Source of the DNA: Cryobacterium sp. PH31-L1
Lineage (GTDB): Bacteria; Actinomycetota; Actinomycetes; Actinomycetales; Microbacteriaceae
Length of the DNA stretch: 46,067 nt
Reading direction: 5' to 3'
NCBI RefSeq assembly: GCF_030063145.1
Contig: NZ_JASISM010000012.1
Location: forward strand, 1-46,067
How positions within the stretch are numbered: position 1 is the stretch's first letter; each line of letters starts with the position of its first letter. The notes under the pieces are model-generated. The model was not told where the DNA came from. It saw nothing but the letters and a program-made list of their open reading frames with translations, and ran no database searches. A program made the translations under genes and the position numbers. Positions 1-7,733 of this stretch are shown one piece after another.

Positions 1-401
1 TCCGCCCACATGCCGCGCATGTCGTCGGCCCACTCGTCGGGCACCTCGAGCTCAACGACGAGAGTCGTCACCCCGTCGGTCTCGCTGAACGAGTAGCTCT
101 CGTGCAGCCCGACGGCGGGCCCCGCGCAGTTCTCGACGTCGTTCTCGATATCGCCGAGATAGCGGATAGACACGAACTCGTGGGGCCGATTCTCGACGAT
201 GGTCCCGAAGAGCCCGCTCACCGTGCCGTCGTCGTTCGGGCCGAGGAACCGGATCTCGTCACCCTCGTTCCAGCTGCCCTCGTAGGTCGATCCCTCGTGG
301 AAGGCGCCCGTCCATTCGCGGTAGGTGTCGAGGTCGAGCATGACGTTCCAGACGTGCTGCGCCGGAGCGTCCACATCGACGCTGAATCGAAGACTCTTCA
401 T
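1..401 (-). CDS. SRPBCC (START/AHSA1-like) family protein, partial
   Basis: The 5' part of a gene that runs off the left edge; 133 codons are visible. The product starts MKSLRFSVDVDAPAQHVWNV, the usual first strand and helix of the SRPBCC/AHSA1 fold. A tract with EWTGAFHEGSTYEGSWNEGD follows, then FLGPNDDG and EFVSIRYLG, as in polyketide-cyclase/activator-of-Hsp90-like proteins. These fold into a hydrophobic ligand cavity; the ligand cannot be told from sequence. The ATG at 399-401 is taken as the start because family similarity begins exactly there. The same frame is open upstream into the transposase fragment at 603-1094, so automated callers may fuse the two. The C-terminus is not visible. 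The family call is solid and the function is unknown. Confidence 0.8.
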   Translation of the reverse strand, partial: MKSLRFSVDVDAPAQHVWNVMLDLDTYREWTGAFHEGSTYEGSWNEGDEIRFLGPNDDGTVSGLFGTIVENRPHEFVSIRYLGDIENDVENCAGPAVGLHESYSFSETDGVTTLVVELEVPDEWADDMRGMWA

Positions 402-602
402 GGTTCTTGTATAACCGAGACACCCTGGCGGCGCAAGATCGCCTACAAGGCCGGTTGGTCGACGGGCTCCGCAACTCGGCGGTGTGGAACGGCGGAGGAC
501 AACACTCGTGCCCGGCGCCTGTGTGATTCGACCGCCGCTTCGACGAAATGGGTTACATGCGATCTGACGCCGGGGTCGCATTGACCGCCTGATAGCCCAA
601 CC

Positions 603-1094
603 CACCTTGTCCGTGATGCGGGAGGTGGTCTCTTTCGATACCTGCGCGCCATAGATCTGGTTGAAGTGCGCGCTGGTCTCCCAGGTCGTGAGGCCGCGGC
701 CATACAACGACAGCACGATCTCATCGACCCCAGTCAAGCGCCGATGTCGTTTCGGCACGATCACCGGAGTGAACGTCCCCTCCCGGTCACGAGGCACCTG
801 GATCGTCACCGGCCCCGTCGTGGGACTGATCACTATCTTCGTGCGAGTTCCATTGGGCACGTTCGTATCGTCGCGCTCGTCCGGGGCACGGTTCTTCTCA
901 TGGCCGAGATGCTCGGTCATTTCCTCGTTCAGCGCGGTCGCGAGGAAGGTTTTGGTGAACTGGCCCAGCAGCCCATTCGGGCCATCCAAGGTCAGGCCCT
1001 GCTCCTTAGCCAGGCGCACCCATTCCTTCGCCGCCACCGCCTCACGCGTGGGCTCAGATTTAGTCTTCTTCGTCACAGCATCAAGTGTCGTCAT
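603..1094 (-). pseudogene. IS256-family (Mutator-type) transposase, N-terminal fragment
   Basis: Reading leftward from the ATG at 1094 gives about 164 codons typical of the N-terminal third of IS256-family transposases: GLLGQFTKTFLATALNEEMT, then EHLGHEKN, VPNGTRTK, PVTIQVPRDREGTF and GLTTWETSAHFNQIYGAQVS, ending at ITDKV near 603. Full-length members have about 400 residues with a DDE catalytic core; here the similarity stops before that core, so no active enzyme is possible. The break is followed by unrelated sequence leading to the SRPBCC gene. The reading frame stays open across the break and continues into that gene, which is probably coincidental. The element is a remnant and marks a deletion or insertion junction. 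Confidence 0.8.
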
Positions 1095-1141
1095 CACGGC
1101 ACCTTTCCCGCCAGACCTAAGTCCGACGCGTCAGGCCGGAA

Positions 1142-1164
1142 ACACCGTTTAAGAGACAGTCCCT
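1142..1164. repeat. probable terminal inverted repeat of the IS256-family remnant
   Basis: Upstream of the transposase start lies a stretch which on the minus strand reads GGGACTGTCTCTTAAACGG. This resembles the ends I know from actinobacterial IS256-family elements, and its position about 50 bp before the start codon fits. The matching right end is missing because the element is truncated. The exact outer boundary cannot be set without the second repeat. Confidence 0.4.
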
Positions 1165-1337
1165 CATTCCCGTCGGCGGCCAACTCGTCAGTGATACGAG
1201 TGCCCACAATGCACATCGCGCAAAACTAGAGATTTGTGTATACCGCGGGAAATCGTAGCCGCGCGACCAACTTTCTGTCGTGTTCGACGTGTAGCCCATG
1301 TCGTCGATACCGAGGTGGGATCGCCCCAAGCAGGCGC

Positions 1338-1601
1338 CTACGTCTGAAAGTTGATGAGCTTGTGCGTGCCGTCGCAGAACGGTTTGATTGACGACACTCC
1401 GCATCGACACAGGGCGATTGTTGCGCGTAATTGTGGAATCACTTCTCCTTCGGCCGTGCGCAGCTCCACACTTCCGCGAACAAGGAGGGGACCGTTCTGG
1501 CAAGCAATAATAATCGGATCCAGAGAGTGACCAACGGACGCACCCGGGATAGGCCAGTCAGCGCTACCGGAGGCGCTACCGGGTTCAGCCGCTTTAGACA
1601 T
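1338..1601 (-). CDS. CDGSH-type iron-sulfur domain protein
   Basis: An 87-residue protein. The C-terminal half carries the CDGSH zinc-finger-like 2Fe-2S motif: CRCGVSSIKPFCDGTHK, with three Cys and one His as cluster ligands. The N-terminal half has the conserved GPLLVRGSVEL strand seen in bacterial members. These are small soluble electron-transfer or cluster-transfer proteins. The ATG at 1601 overlaps the last bases of the upstream diiron enzyme gene, so the two are translationally coupled and probably work together, the CDGSH protein perhaps supplying electrons (inference). Length is normal for single-motif bacterial CDGSH proteins. Confidence 0.88.
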   Translation of the reverse strand: MSKAAEPGSASGSADWPIPGASVGHSLDPIIIACQNGPLLVRGSVELRTAEGEVIPQLRATIALCRCGVSSIKPFCDGTHKLINFQT

Positions 1602-2733
1602 TCTGAGACTGTCCTTTGGCAAGAACGTCCTCCTCGGCCGGTCGTTCGGCCGCGCGGGGAACAGGCAGAGGGATTCGCAGTGACGAGCGTCCGGCAGCCC
1701 ACGCGTCCAACATGTGCTGTCCCATGAGCCCGTCAACTAGAAGGCACGCTGACGCGCCGAAGAGAATGTCGTCTAAGAGCGCTGGTTCCTCTGCTGCCAG
1801 AGCTCCCGCTAAATCCCTCGCTGCAATCTGCTCATGAACAGCATCCGCCTCAACGTGCTCGTCAAAATACCTGGTGACGTCGGCTCCATAACCCAGTCGA
1901 CGGAAGCCATCGCCATACTTACGGTTTGGAATAGATGAGGTCATTTCGAACGCGGCGAGGTGGCCTACTAACGCGCCTCGGAGTCGGCGTTGCAGTCCGA
2001 ATAGCGACATCGTATTGAGGGATGCCAACGTGATGGCCGGCACATGGTCTACATAGGCTCCATAGCGGGTATTGAGTCCGAGCCCCCGCATGGTCCCAGC
2101 AAAGATGGCCGAATGCATTCGCTCCGGACGCCCACCACCGTATTCGTCGGCCTGAATTTCCACCAGTGCTGCCTTCGCCCGTCCGGTCAAGCGCGGGATC
2201 GCCCACGAATGCGGGTCTGCCTCTTTCAGCGTGTAAATGGAACGCTGCACGACGAACTCGGTAGCTTGCAGTTGCGTGACCTTCGTGGCGAAGTGGCGCG
2301 ATAAGCTCGGGCCGGAATCGGGCTTCGTCAGCGCGAAGAGCGTCGCGGCGACATCGTCGGCATGGGCGCTGCGCGACTGTGGAAGAGAGACAGTGTTACG
2401 CAGCCCGCCTTCGAATGCGTTCTCAAGAACCCGCCGGGCGGCGATCATGCCTGAGTGCCATTCCCACGCATCACCACCAGGGATAACGTCACCGTACGAC
2501 AATCCGTAGAGCAGGAAAAGCGAGAACTGCACGTCGTCGTCCTGAAGTACGTCGTCACATGTCGCTACCGTTTCCTCAACGGTCTCGGACAGACCCGCGG
2601 TTTCCTCGGTTGCGAGCTCGTACTCAAAAGCATGGAGAAGGCGCGTGCTGAGAGGACCGCGGGAAGTAAAAGCAGGACCGGACGAAACGGCGAGAGCTTC
2701 CAAAGTTGTCATGCCGCCCAGTTTCAGCAGCAT
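1594..2733 (-). CDS. iron-containing redox enzyme family protein (haem-oxygenase-like diiron fold)
   Basis: A helical protein of about 379 residues resembling the haem-oxygenase-like (Haem_oxygenas_2) diiron oxidase/oxygenase family. Ligand-like motifs are DEYGGGRPERMHSAIF in the middle and YFDEHVEADAVHEQIAARDL near the C-terminus, matching the Glu/His ligands of this fold. Characterised relatives oxidise amino-acid-like substrates; the substrate here is unknown. The gene overlaps the CDGSH gene downstream by 8 bp, and that pairing is frequent in actinobacteria. The start is uncertain: a TTG at 2748 has a GGGGAGGGG tract touching it, an ATG at 2733 sits 15 nt after that tract, and an ATG at 2712 is also possible. 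I chose 2733. Confidence 0.8.
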   Translation of the reverse strand: MLLKLGGMTTLEALAVSSGPAFTSRGPLSTRLLHAFEYELATEETAGLSETVEETVATCDDVLQDDDVQFSLFLLYGLSYGDVIPGGDAWEWHSGMIAARRVLENAFEGGLRNTVSLPQSRSAHADDVAATLFALTKPDSGPSLSRHFATKVTQLQATEFVVQRSIYTLKEADPHSWAIPRLTGRAKAALVEIQADEYGGGRPERMHSAIFAGTMRGLGLNTRYGAYVDHVPAITLASLNTMSLFGLQRRLRGALVGHLAAFEMTSSIPNRKYGDGFRRLGYGADVTRYFDEHVEADAVHEQIAARDLAGALAAEEPALLDDILFGASACLLVDGLMGQHMLDAWAAGRSSLRIPLPVPRAAERPAEEDVLAKGQSQNV

Positions 2734-3022
2734 GTTACGAGCCGTCAACCCCTCCCCGGCACCATCTCAGAAAAAATGTTGATTAAAATTCGCTGACATA
2801 AACACAGCGCCCGCGCGACAAGGGCGGCGCCCTCTCTATCAACAGTGTTTGAGGCACCGGGATCATCCCGAATAGTGTCGTAAAGGCGGGGAAGGCGTTC
2901 CCTTGCGCGGAAGCAGATCAAAGAAACCCGCCGGGAACAACGAGGCTCCGAGATCCACGCCCGGGCCGACAAAGTCACTGAGCTGCTTTGGGATGCAGTA
3001 TTGCTCTGCCCTTCTCGCCCAG

Positions 3023-3361
3023 TCAGGCGATACGGGATACCTGCACCGTCACGGTAGCGTCGAGGCCGTCCGGGATTTGCGCGAGCAGGACGTCGGCGAC
3101 CTGTTTGGCGGTGTTTGGCGTGGCCGCATCGATGCTCGTTCCGAGACGGACGGCCACTGTCGTCGTTCCTCCGGCGGAACTGACGTGGACGCGATCGAGG
3201 CGCTCCGGGTCCCCGGTCACGACGGCAGTGAGCATGTAGGAAACTTGGGCGAGCGATAGGGCAGGTGGAAAGACATCGCTAACACCGTGCACGGCGACAA
3301 CGAGTGCTGTCAGAACATCCTCATCAAGGGGTTGCGCATCCTCGTTGACGTTGGCACTCAT
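3023..3361 (-). CDS. small Asp23-like stress-cluster protein
   Basis: A 112-residue protein, last gene of the sigma-factor operon. The C-terminal part contains a strand pattern (VHVSSAGGTTTVAVRLGTSI), a TAKQVADVLLAQI helix and a closing VTVQVSRIA strand. This is the layout of the Asp23/Gls24 beta-alpha-beta fold, although overall identity to classical Asp23 is low. No signal peptide or membrane segment is present. The ATG at 3361 overlaps the stop of the upstream gene by one base, so it is translationally coupled. It probably partners the other Asp23-type proteins of this locus, but no activity can be assigned. Confidence 0.7.
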   Translation of the reverse strand: MSANVNEDAQPLDEDVLTALVVAVHGVSDVFPPALSLAQVSYMLTAVVTGDPERLDRVHVSSAGGTTTVAVRLGTSIDAATPNTAKQVADVLLAQIPDGLDATVTVQVSRIA

Positions 3362-3960
3362 CAGTTCTCCATATCTTTATTGGCCATATCTTCATGCAAG
3401 TCTTCGATGGTGATGTTGATCGAGGTGATGTTTAGTGCGGTGTGCTTGGTGAGCGCGTTGGAAATGAGCGCACGCAGCGTGTGCGCGGCATCGGGGATGG
3501 GCTGGTTCCAAAGAATGCTGGCCGCGACGGAAACGTCAATGGGTGCGCCGAGTTCTTCAACGTTGCCTTCAAGGTGGGAGGTGCCGATCAGCATTCCGGG
3601 GACGGTATCGCCTACGGTTCGGATCAGAGCGAGGACGGCGCCTTCGGTGAGGCTCAGATTCACGCGGTTGTCGGGGTGCGGTAGAGGCAGAGAACGTCCC
3701 GCGCGTACCTCGCGGTGAATGTTTGTCATGATGTCCTGAAACCAGTTTTCCCGCGGCGCAGGCAAGTCAGCAACGTCTTGTTGGATTAGGCTGTGAAAGA
3801 GCTGTGATACGCGGGTGAGGCCTTGAAGCGCATTGAGGCACTCCGGGCAAGTCTCGATGCGAGGGTCGAAGGGCGTGCGGCCGGCTGCGAGGTAGTCGCT
3901 GAGTTCCTCCACCGTCTTCCCGCAATCGAGTGTTCTGGGTTCGCTGTCGTTCACCGCCAT
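3361..3960 (-). CDS. hybrid protein: zinc-finger/anti-sigma-like N-terminus and Asp23-like C-terminus
   Basis: 199 residues. The first 40 contain a Cys pair in the context ETCPECLNALQGL, preceded by DCGKTVEELSDYLAAG, which looks like the short zinc-binding region of anti-sigma factors. A linker with a Trp/Phe helix follows, then a C-terminal half (NRVNLSLTEGAVLALIRTVG ... PIDVSVAASILWNQPIPDAA ... LNITSINITIED) with Asp23-like strands and helices. The ATG at 3960 overlaps the stop of the ECF sigma gene, the usual arrangement for a sigma factor and its anti-sigma factor. I infer that it restrains or tunes the sigma factor while sensing the Asp23 assembly. No transmembrane segment is evident, unlike many anti-sigma proteins. 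Confidence 0.65.
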   Translation of the reverse strand: MAVNDSEPRTLDCGKTVEELSDYLAAGRTPFDPRIETCPECLNALQGLTRVSQLFHSLIQQDVADLPAPRENWFQDIMTNIHREVRAGRSLPLPHPDNRVNLSLTEGAVLALIRTVGDTVPGMLIGTSHLEGNVEELGAPIDVSVAASILWNQPIPDAAHTLRALISNALTKHTALNITSINITIEDLHEDMANKDMEN

Positions 3961-4526
3961 CCCTCCATCTGTGCGTAGATGCTGGCTCGGGCTCGGGCCA
4001 ATTTGCCGCGCACGGTCGCTGCGGGTAGTTCCATTTCTTGCGCGATATCGCCGTAGCTGAGTTCTCCGACCTCGCGAAGCAGCCAGCACCGACGTTGATC
4101 TTCTGGCAGTGTGTCAAGCGCCGCTGAGAGCGCCTTCAGTTGCGCGTTTCTCACGGCAACATTTTCCGGTTGCATATCGGCGGGTAGCGCCGATTCCAGA
4201 TGAGCAAGTTCTACCTCAGCGGGTTTTCGTCGCAGGGAGGTGAACGCGAGGCGACTGGCGATACGCATCAGCCAGGGCCTCACCGCTGCGGGGTCACGCA
4301 GCTCCGGCAGGCGCCGCCATGCCGTGTGGAATGCGTCTTGAACGATGTCGTCCGCATCGGCCATAGACCCGACAATCCGCGCGGTGTACGCGCGCATTAA
4401 CGGGCCATGCCTCCGGATCAACGTTTCGAACGCGCCAGTGTCACCGCTGACGGCCCGCCCCACGAGGATCGCGTCAGCAACGCCTTCCAACCGATCCTTA
4501 TCGGGCTGTTGCACAAGTGCGCTCAT
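3951..4526 (-). CDS. ECF-type RNA polymerase sigma factor
   Basis: 191 residues from the ATG at 4526. Sigma region 2 is visible as FETLIRRHGPLMRAYTARIV, DADDIVQDAFHTAWRRLPEL and VRPWLMRIASRLA. Region 4 is LPEDQRRCWLLREVGELSYG followed by DIAQEMELPAATVRGKLARA, a helix-turn-helix that binds the -35 element. There is no region 1.1 or 3, so this is an extracytoplasmic-function sigma factor. It is divergent from the Asp23 gene at 4664 and coupled to the putative anti-sigma/Asp23 hybrid, so both directions are probably its regulon (inference). A longer in-frame extension to 4616 exists but looks non-coding. The Shine-Dalgarno is weakly placed, so the start could shift by a few codons. Confidence 0.9.
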   Translation of the reverse strand: MSALVQQPDKDRLEGVADAILVGRAVSGDTGAFETLIRRHGPLMRAYTARIVGSMADADDIVQDAFHTAWRRLPELRDPAAVRPWLMRIASRLAFTSLRRKPAEVELAHLESALPADMQPENVAVRNAQLKALSAALDTLPEDQRRCWLLREVGELSYGDIAQEMELPAATVRGKLARARASIYAQMEGWR

Positions 4527-4663
4527 GCTCCCCGAATCTTTTCTAGAGACTTTATGACGAATTGTCAGTTCCGTGCGTCTTACCTGTTGAGCGACACTAC
4601 CGCTCACACGCATCACGACATAGTGCTTGCGTTCACGCTTCCCAACACGTATTGAGGATGATC
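4527..4663. promoter_or_regulatory. divergent intergenic promoter region of the sigma/Asp23 locus
   Basis: This 137-bp gap separates the leftward sigma-factor operon from the rightward Asp23 operon and must carry both promoters. It contains a 6-bp inverted repeat (4588-4593 and 4601-4606) and, on the minus strand near 4570, a GGAACT hexamer like an ECF -35 box. I could not find a convincing -10 at standard spacing. The Asp23 ribosome site is the GAGG at 4654-4657. Assignment of individual promoter elements is tentative. Confidence 0.4.
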
Positions 4664-5152
4664 ATGGCTAACGACACCCAGCACCCCACCGTTCCCACAC
4701 CACCCAAGCCGGCCGGCGCTGGTGCGTCCCGCGTGGACCGCGCTGCTGCCTCGCCCTCCCCTGTTGATGATTCAGCGGGTGGGCACACCACCATCGCCGA
4801 TGGCGTCGTGGCTAAGGTCGCGGGAATCGCTGCCCGTGAGGTACGCGGTGTGTTCGCCCTCGGTGGTGGCGGTGCTCGTGCGTTCGGGGCGCTGCGCAAT
4901 GTCGTAAACGCCGAGGATCTCACGCAGGGAGTCAAAGTTGAGGTCGGCGAGACCCAGGCGGCCGCCGACATCACCATCGTCGTCGAATACCCCACTCCCG
5001 TCCATGAGGTCGCATCGGCGGTCCGTGCGGCTGTCAAGCGTGCCATCACCGATCTTGTTGGACTGGAGGTCGTCGAGGTGAACGTCGACGTTAACGATGT
5101 GCACCTGCCCTCCGACGACAAGGACGACAACTCCGAATCCCGCGTCCAGTGA
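4664..5152 (+). CDS. Asp23/Gls24 family envelope stress response protein
   Basis: 162 residues: about 40 residues of Pro/Ala-rich N-terminal tail, then an Asp23 domain with TTIADGVVAKVAGIAAREVR, GVKVEVGETQAAADITIVVE, YPTPVHEVASAVRAAVKRAI and VEVNVDVNDVHL. This is the canonical Asp23 (alkaline shock protein 23) order. Asp23 forms cytoplasmic assemblies held at the membrane by AmaP, and an AmaP-like gene lies four genes downstream. The ATG at 4664 has a GAGG six bases upstream. It begins a tightly overlapping run of five genes to 6900, presumably driven by the adjacent ECF sigma factor. Confidence 0.92.
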   Translation: MANDTQHPTVPTPPKPAGAGASRVDRAAASPSPVDDSAGGHTTIADGVVAKVAGIAAREVRGVFALGGGGARAFGALRNVVNAEDLTQGVKVEVGETQAAADITIVVEYPTPVHEVASAVRAAVKRAITDLVGLEVVEVNVDVNDVHLPSDDKDDNSESRVQ

Positions 5153-5340
5153 CAGCCACCAGAACGGGCATCATGATCGGCGCTGTCCTGGCGCTGACCT
5201 GGATCGTGTTCGGCTCCTGGGCCTCCCTATTTGTCGCCGTTGCGATGGCTATCGGGGCGCTCATCGGTCGAATTGTTGAGGGAAAGCTCGATGTGTCGAG
5301 TCTCGTCTCCGCAGTCCAGGGCAAGAAAAGCTCGTCGTGA
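5149..5340 (+). CDS. DUF2273-like small membrane protein
   Basis: 63 residues starting with GTG at 5149, overlapping the Asp23 stop by 4 bp. Two hydrophobic segments (IMIGAVLALTWIVFGSWASL and FVAVAMAIGALIGRIV) are followed by a short polar tail ending GKKSSS. This layout matches the DUF2273 family that accompanies Asp23 and AmaP in Gram-positive bacteria. It probably helps to anchor or stabilise the Asp23 layer at the membrane. An internal ATG at 5173 is a less likely start because it would remove the start of the first helix. Confidence 0.8.
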   Translation: MTATRTGIMIGAVLALTWIVFGSWASLFVAVAMAIGALIGRIVEGKLDVSSLVSAVQGKKSSS

Positions 5341-5720
5341 CGACCACCGACCCTGCTGTCGGTGAAAACGGAACCACCGGCGGGCGCACACGAATCAGTC
5401 CGCGCGCGCTCGACCGGATCGTCTCCACCGTTACAGCCGAAGCCTTCGGCTCCGACCCGAAGAGAACGTCCGTCACCGTGACCGACGACGGCGGAACGCT
5501 CACCCTGGTGATCACCACCCCGGTGAAGGTCCCGTCGCTACTTCGGGTGAACGACGACCACAACGTGATTGGCCGGACCGGGGGGACAGTCCTTGACCGG
5601 GCAACAGCCGCGCAAGCGGTCATCACGTCGCAGGTATCACGTCTAACTGGGTACCACATCGGGCGAGTCAGTATCCGCCTCACCGGAGCCGATGTGATCC
5701 AAGAGAAGAGAGTGAAATGA
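5337..5720 (+). CDS. Asp23-like small protein
   Basis: 127 residues from GTG at 5337, overlapping the preceding stop by 4 bp. The sequence RISPRALDRIVSTVTAEAFG, then SVTVTDDGGTLTLVITTPVK, a TSQVSRLTGYHIGRVSIRLT segment and a charged end shows the beta-alpha organisation of Asp23 domains. It is cytoplasmic with no membrane segment. Actinobacterial Asp23 operons commonly carry several diverged Asp23 copies; this is the second of the rightward operon. The precise role is not known. Confidence 0.75.
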   Translation: MTTTDPAVGENGTTGGRTRISPRALDRIVSTVTAEAFGSDPKRTSVTVTDDGGTLTLVITTPVKVPSLLRVNDDHNVIGRTGGTVLDRATAAQAVITSQVSRLTGYHIGRVSIRLTGADVIQEKRVK

Positions 5721-6298
5721 GCGAGACCACTGCTCTCTACCGTCGAATCAAACGTCGAGAGACTCACTCATCTCGGAGTGTTCTGGCGATAACCATCGCG
5801 GTGATCGTGATCCTGGGCTCTGCCTACGCGATCACGGAAATGGTCCTGCACCTGGCCGGTCAACCTGCGCTGGTCAGCGACATGTTTGGGGTTGCCCAGG
5901 CAACAGCGGGTCTGGCGGAGTACACCGCCGGGATCGTCGTCGCTGTCGGCATCGTCACCGCTCTGATCGGGGTCATCATCATGATCGTCTCCCTCACCGC
6001 GGGACGCCGGGCACGGCACCTCGTCGAGACGCAGAAGACCTCTGCGGTGGTGGACAACGCGGTGATCGCCTCCGGGCTGGCCCGCCACGCCGCCTTCGCG
6101 GGGAATATCAGCCCGGACAACGTCCGGGTCAGCGTCTCGCACCGCTCAGCGGTGGTGACGCTGACTCCCGCGATCGGCGCGGCTATGGACATAAACTCCG
6201 TGACCGCAGCGGTGCAGGAACAGCTGGACTCGTACGCCCTCATCCCGAAAGTACGGCCGCGCGTCGTCATCGACGAGCAACGAAACGGCGGATCATGA
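5717..6298 (+). CDS. DUF6286-like two-TM Asp23-operon membrane protein
   Basis: 193 residues, ATG at 5717 overlapping the upstream stop by 4 bp. A basic N-terminus (YRRIKRRE) precedes a first helix SVLAITIAVIVILGSAYAIT and a second helix IVVAVGIVTALIGVIIMIVS. The cytoplasmic C-terminal domain then has an Asp23/AmaP-like pattern: SAVVDNAVIASGLARHAAFA, VRVSVSHRSAVVTLTP and a final RPRVVIDEQ. The domain plan is close to AmaP, so it may be a second membrane anchor for Asp23-type proteins. The family name is my best match by layout and neighbours. Confidence 0.7.
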   Translation: MSETTALYRRIKRRETHSSRSVLAITIAVIVILGSAYAITEMVLHLAGQPALVSDMFGVAQATAGLAEYTAGIVVAVGIVTALIGVIIMIVSLTAGRRARHLVETQKTSAVVDNAVIASGLARHAAFAGNISPDNVRVSVSHRSAVVTLTPAIGAAMDINSVTAAVQEQLDSYALIPKVRPRVVIDEQRNGGS

Positions 6299-6900
6299 AC
6301 AACACCAACAGGTTCCTGAACCGCACCTTGTCCTTCATCGTCGGCCTCATACTTGCCGCCGTGGGTGTGGGCGTGATCCTCGTGGCCACAATCCCGCAGG
6401 TCAGAGACGCCTACAAAAACACCGCCCCGACGGTACTCGACAACGTCACCAGCTGGTTTGTCGCCGCTCCCATCCCTGGACTTCCACACAGCTGGTGGTT
6501 CATCGCCCTGATCGCGGCTCTGGTGCTTCTGATCATCCTGCTGCTGGTGTTTATATTCCGGCAGGGCCACGGCCACACCGGAACTCTGTTCACCAATACG
6601 CCAACAGGGCAAGGACACATCACCGTCGATTCCAAAGTCGCCGAACAACTGATGCAGTCAGCCCTCAATGAGCACACCGAACTCGTCTCCTCGCGCGTCA
6701 GTATCTACGAGGTCAACGGCACTCCCGTGCTGAAGATCTCGACCACCGCCCGCCGCGGGGTGTCCCCCAAACAGATCGTCGAGGACGTCGAGGATACTCT
6801 CGCCTCCCTCAACGTCTTACTTGGCCGAGACGTCCCCGCAGCAGTCCAGATCGGCGGAGGATTCCGAGCCGCTACCAGCAAACCCATTCGGCTCCGATAA
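6295..6900 (+). CDS. amaP: AmaP-like alkaline shock response membrane anchor protein
   Basis: 201 residues, ATG at 6295 overlapping the previous stop by 4 bp. The first membrane helix is FIVGLILAAVGVGVILVATI. An extracellular loop containing PIPGLPHSWW follows, then a second helix FIALIAALVLLIILLLVFIF and a cytoplasmic domain with GHITVDSKVAEQLMQSALNE, SSRVSIYEVNGTPVLKISTT and QIVEDVEDTLASLNVLLG. This two-helix plus cytoplasmic Asp23-like layout is that of AmaP, which recruits Asp23 to the membrane. It is the last gene of the overlapping block begun at 4664. Confidence 0.78.
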   Translation: MNNTNRFLNRTLSFIVGLILAAVGVGVILVATIPQVRDAYKNTAPTVLDNVTSWFVAAPIPGLPHSWWFIALIAALVLLIILLLVFIFRQGHGHTGTLFTNTPTGQGHITVDSKVAEQLMQSALNEHTELVSSRVSIYEVNGTPVLKISTTARRGVSPKQIVEDVEDTLASLNVLLGRDVPAAVQIGGGFRAATSKPIRLR

Positions 6901-6915
6901 CGAGCGCCGCCCTGC

Positions 6916-6947
6916 ACCCGCCTGGAACGACCCATGCCCGGGCGGGT
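6916..6947. terminator. short hairpin after the amaP-like gene
   Basis: An inverted repeat ACCCGCC / GGCGGGT (6916-6922 and 6941-6947) lies 15 bp past the stop at 6900. There is no clear T-run, which is usual for high-GC actinobacterial terminators. It probably ends the five-gene Asp23 operon, or partially attenuates reading into the next genes. Confidence 0.4.
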
Positions 6948-6989
6948 CCACGCCGCAGCACCCTCCCTACGTAGACGAACGGTGATCAG

Positions 6990-7397
6990 GTGACGTTCTG
7001 GCTCAGAACCGTATCTCAGCGACGACCACGCGCAGTCTGGTTCGCGCTCGGCACAGGAATCATCTGCTGCCTAGCAATAACAATCTTCGTCCTCGCCCCC
7101 GTCCTCTCACTCATCGGAACCGGACTCGCATTCATTCCCTTTATCCAACTGCCGGTAGCGCAGATCGCATTTGCAACCATCGGCGGGTACGCCCTCGTCC
7201 TCGGACTTTTGGCCCTCACCGGCCTGAGCCGAAACGGGGCCTGGTCTTGGATCCTCACCATCGTCGCAACAATCTCCTGCCTCACCACGTCCATCTACCC
7301 CCTCTTCGCCGTCGCCTTCGCGGCAGTCGACAACGCCGGCGACGCTATCCCCTGGATTGTCGACTGGATCACTCGCACCCGCGACGGAATCCATTAA
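6990..7397 (+). CDS. four-helix hypothetical membrane protein
   Basis: 135 residues from GTG at 6990. A short basic start (RTVSQRRPR) is followed by four hydrophobic segments: WFALGTGIICCLAITIFVLA, LIGTGLAFIPFIQLPVAQIA, FATIGGYALVLGLLALTGLS and WILTIVATISCLTTSIYPLF. The short end is WIVDWITRTRDGIH. I do not recognise the family. Orientation and position between amaP and the GlsB gene suggest it belongs to the same envelope-stress regulon. Confidence 0.7.
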   Translation: MTFWLRTVSQRRPRAVWFALGTGIICCLAITIFVLAPVLSLIGTGLAFIPFIQLPVAQIAFATIGGYALVLGLLALTGLSRNGAWSWILTIVATISCLTTSIYPLFAVAFAAVDNAGDAIPWIVDWITRTRDGIH

Positions 7398-7469
7398 AGA
7401 ACCACCTGTACCCACATCCGCACCACCCCCTGTCCTTACACCACCCCTTCTATACAAAGGAACTTCATC

Positions 7470-7733
7470 ATGGGCTTCTTCGGTTTTCTTCTCCTCGGCC
7501 TCCTCGCCGGCGCCATTGCCAAACTCATCCTCCCCGGCAAACAGGCCGGCGGATGGTTCATCACCCTCATCCTCGGAGTCGTGGGAGCGTTCCTCGGCGG
7601 ATGGCTCGGCGGCCTCCTCTTCAACGCCCCCCTCGAAGACTTTTTCAGCCTTCAAACCTGGGTCCTCGCCATCATCGGATCTCTCATCGTCCTGGTCATC
7701 TACGGCTTCATCGCAGGCCGACGTCGCGCCTAA
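7470..7733 (+). CDS. GlsB/YeaQ/YmgE family stress response membrane protein (copy 1)
   Basis: 87 residues, ATG at 7470 preceded by AAAGGA. Three membrane helices rich in Gly carry the family signature: a GLLAGAIAKLILPGKQAGGW start, GVVGAFLGGWLGGLLF in the middle and VLAIIGSLIVLVIYGF at the end. These transglycosylase-associated small membrane proteins are induced by envelope or acid stress; their biochemical role is unknown. A close paralogue lies at 11485-11748, about 4 kb downstream, with the same first ten residues. Confidence 0.92.
   Translation: MGFFGFLLLGLLAGAIAKLILPGKQAGGWFITLILGVVGAFLGGWLGGLLFNAPLEDFFSLQTWVLAIIGSLIVLVIYGFIAGRRRA

Noticed and set aside
661..1229. Two long plus-strand frames opposite the transposase fragment
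   Set aside because: They are antisense shadows; the minus strand reads as a clear IS256-family protein.
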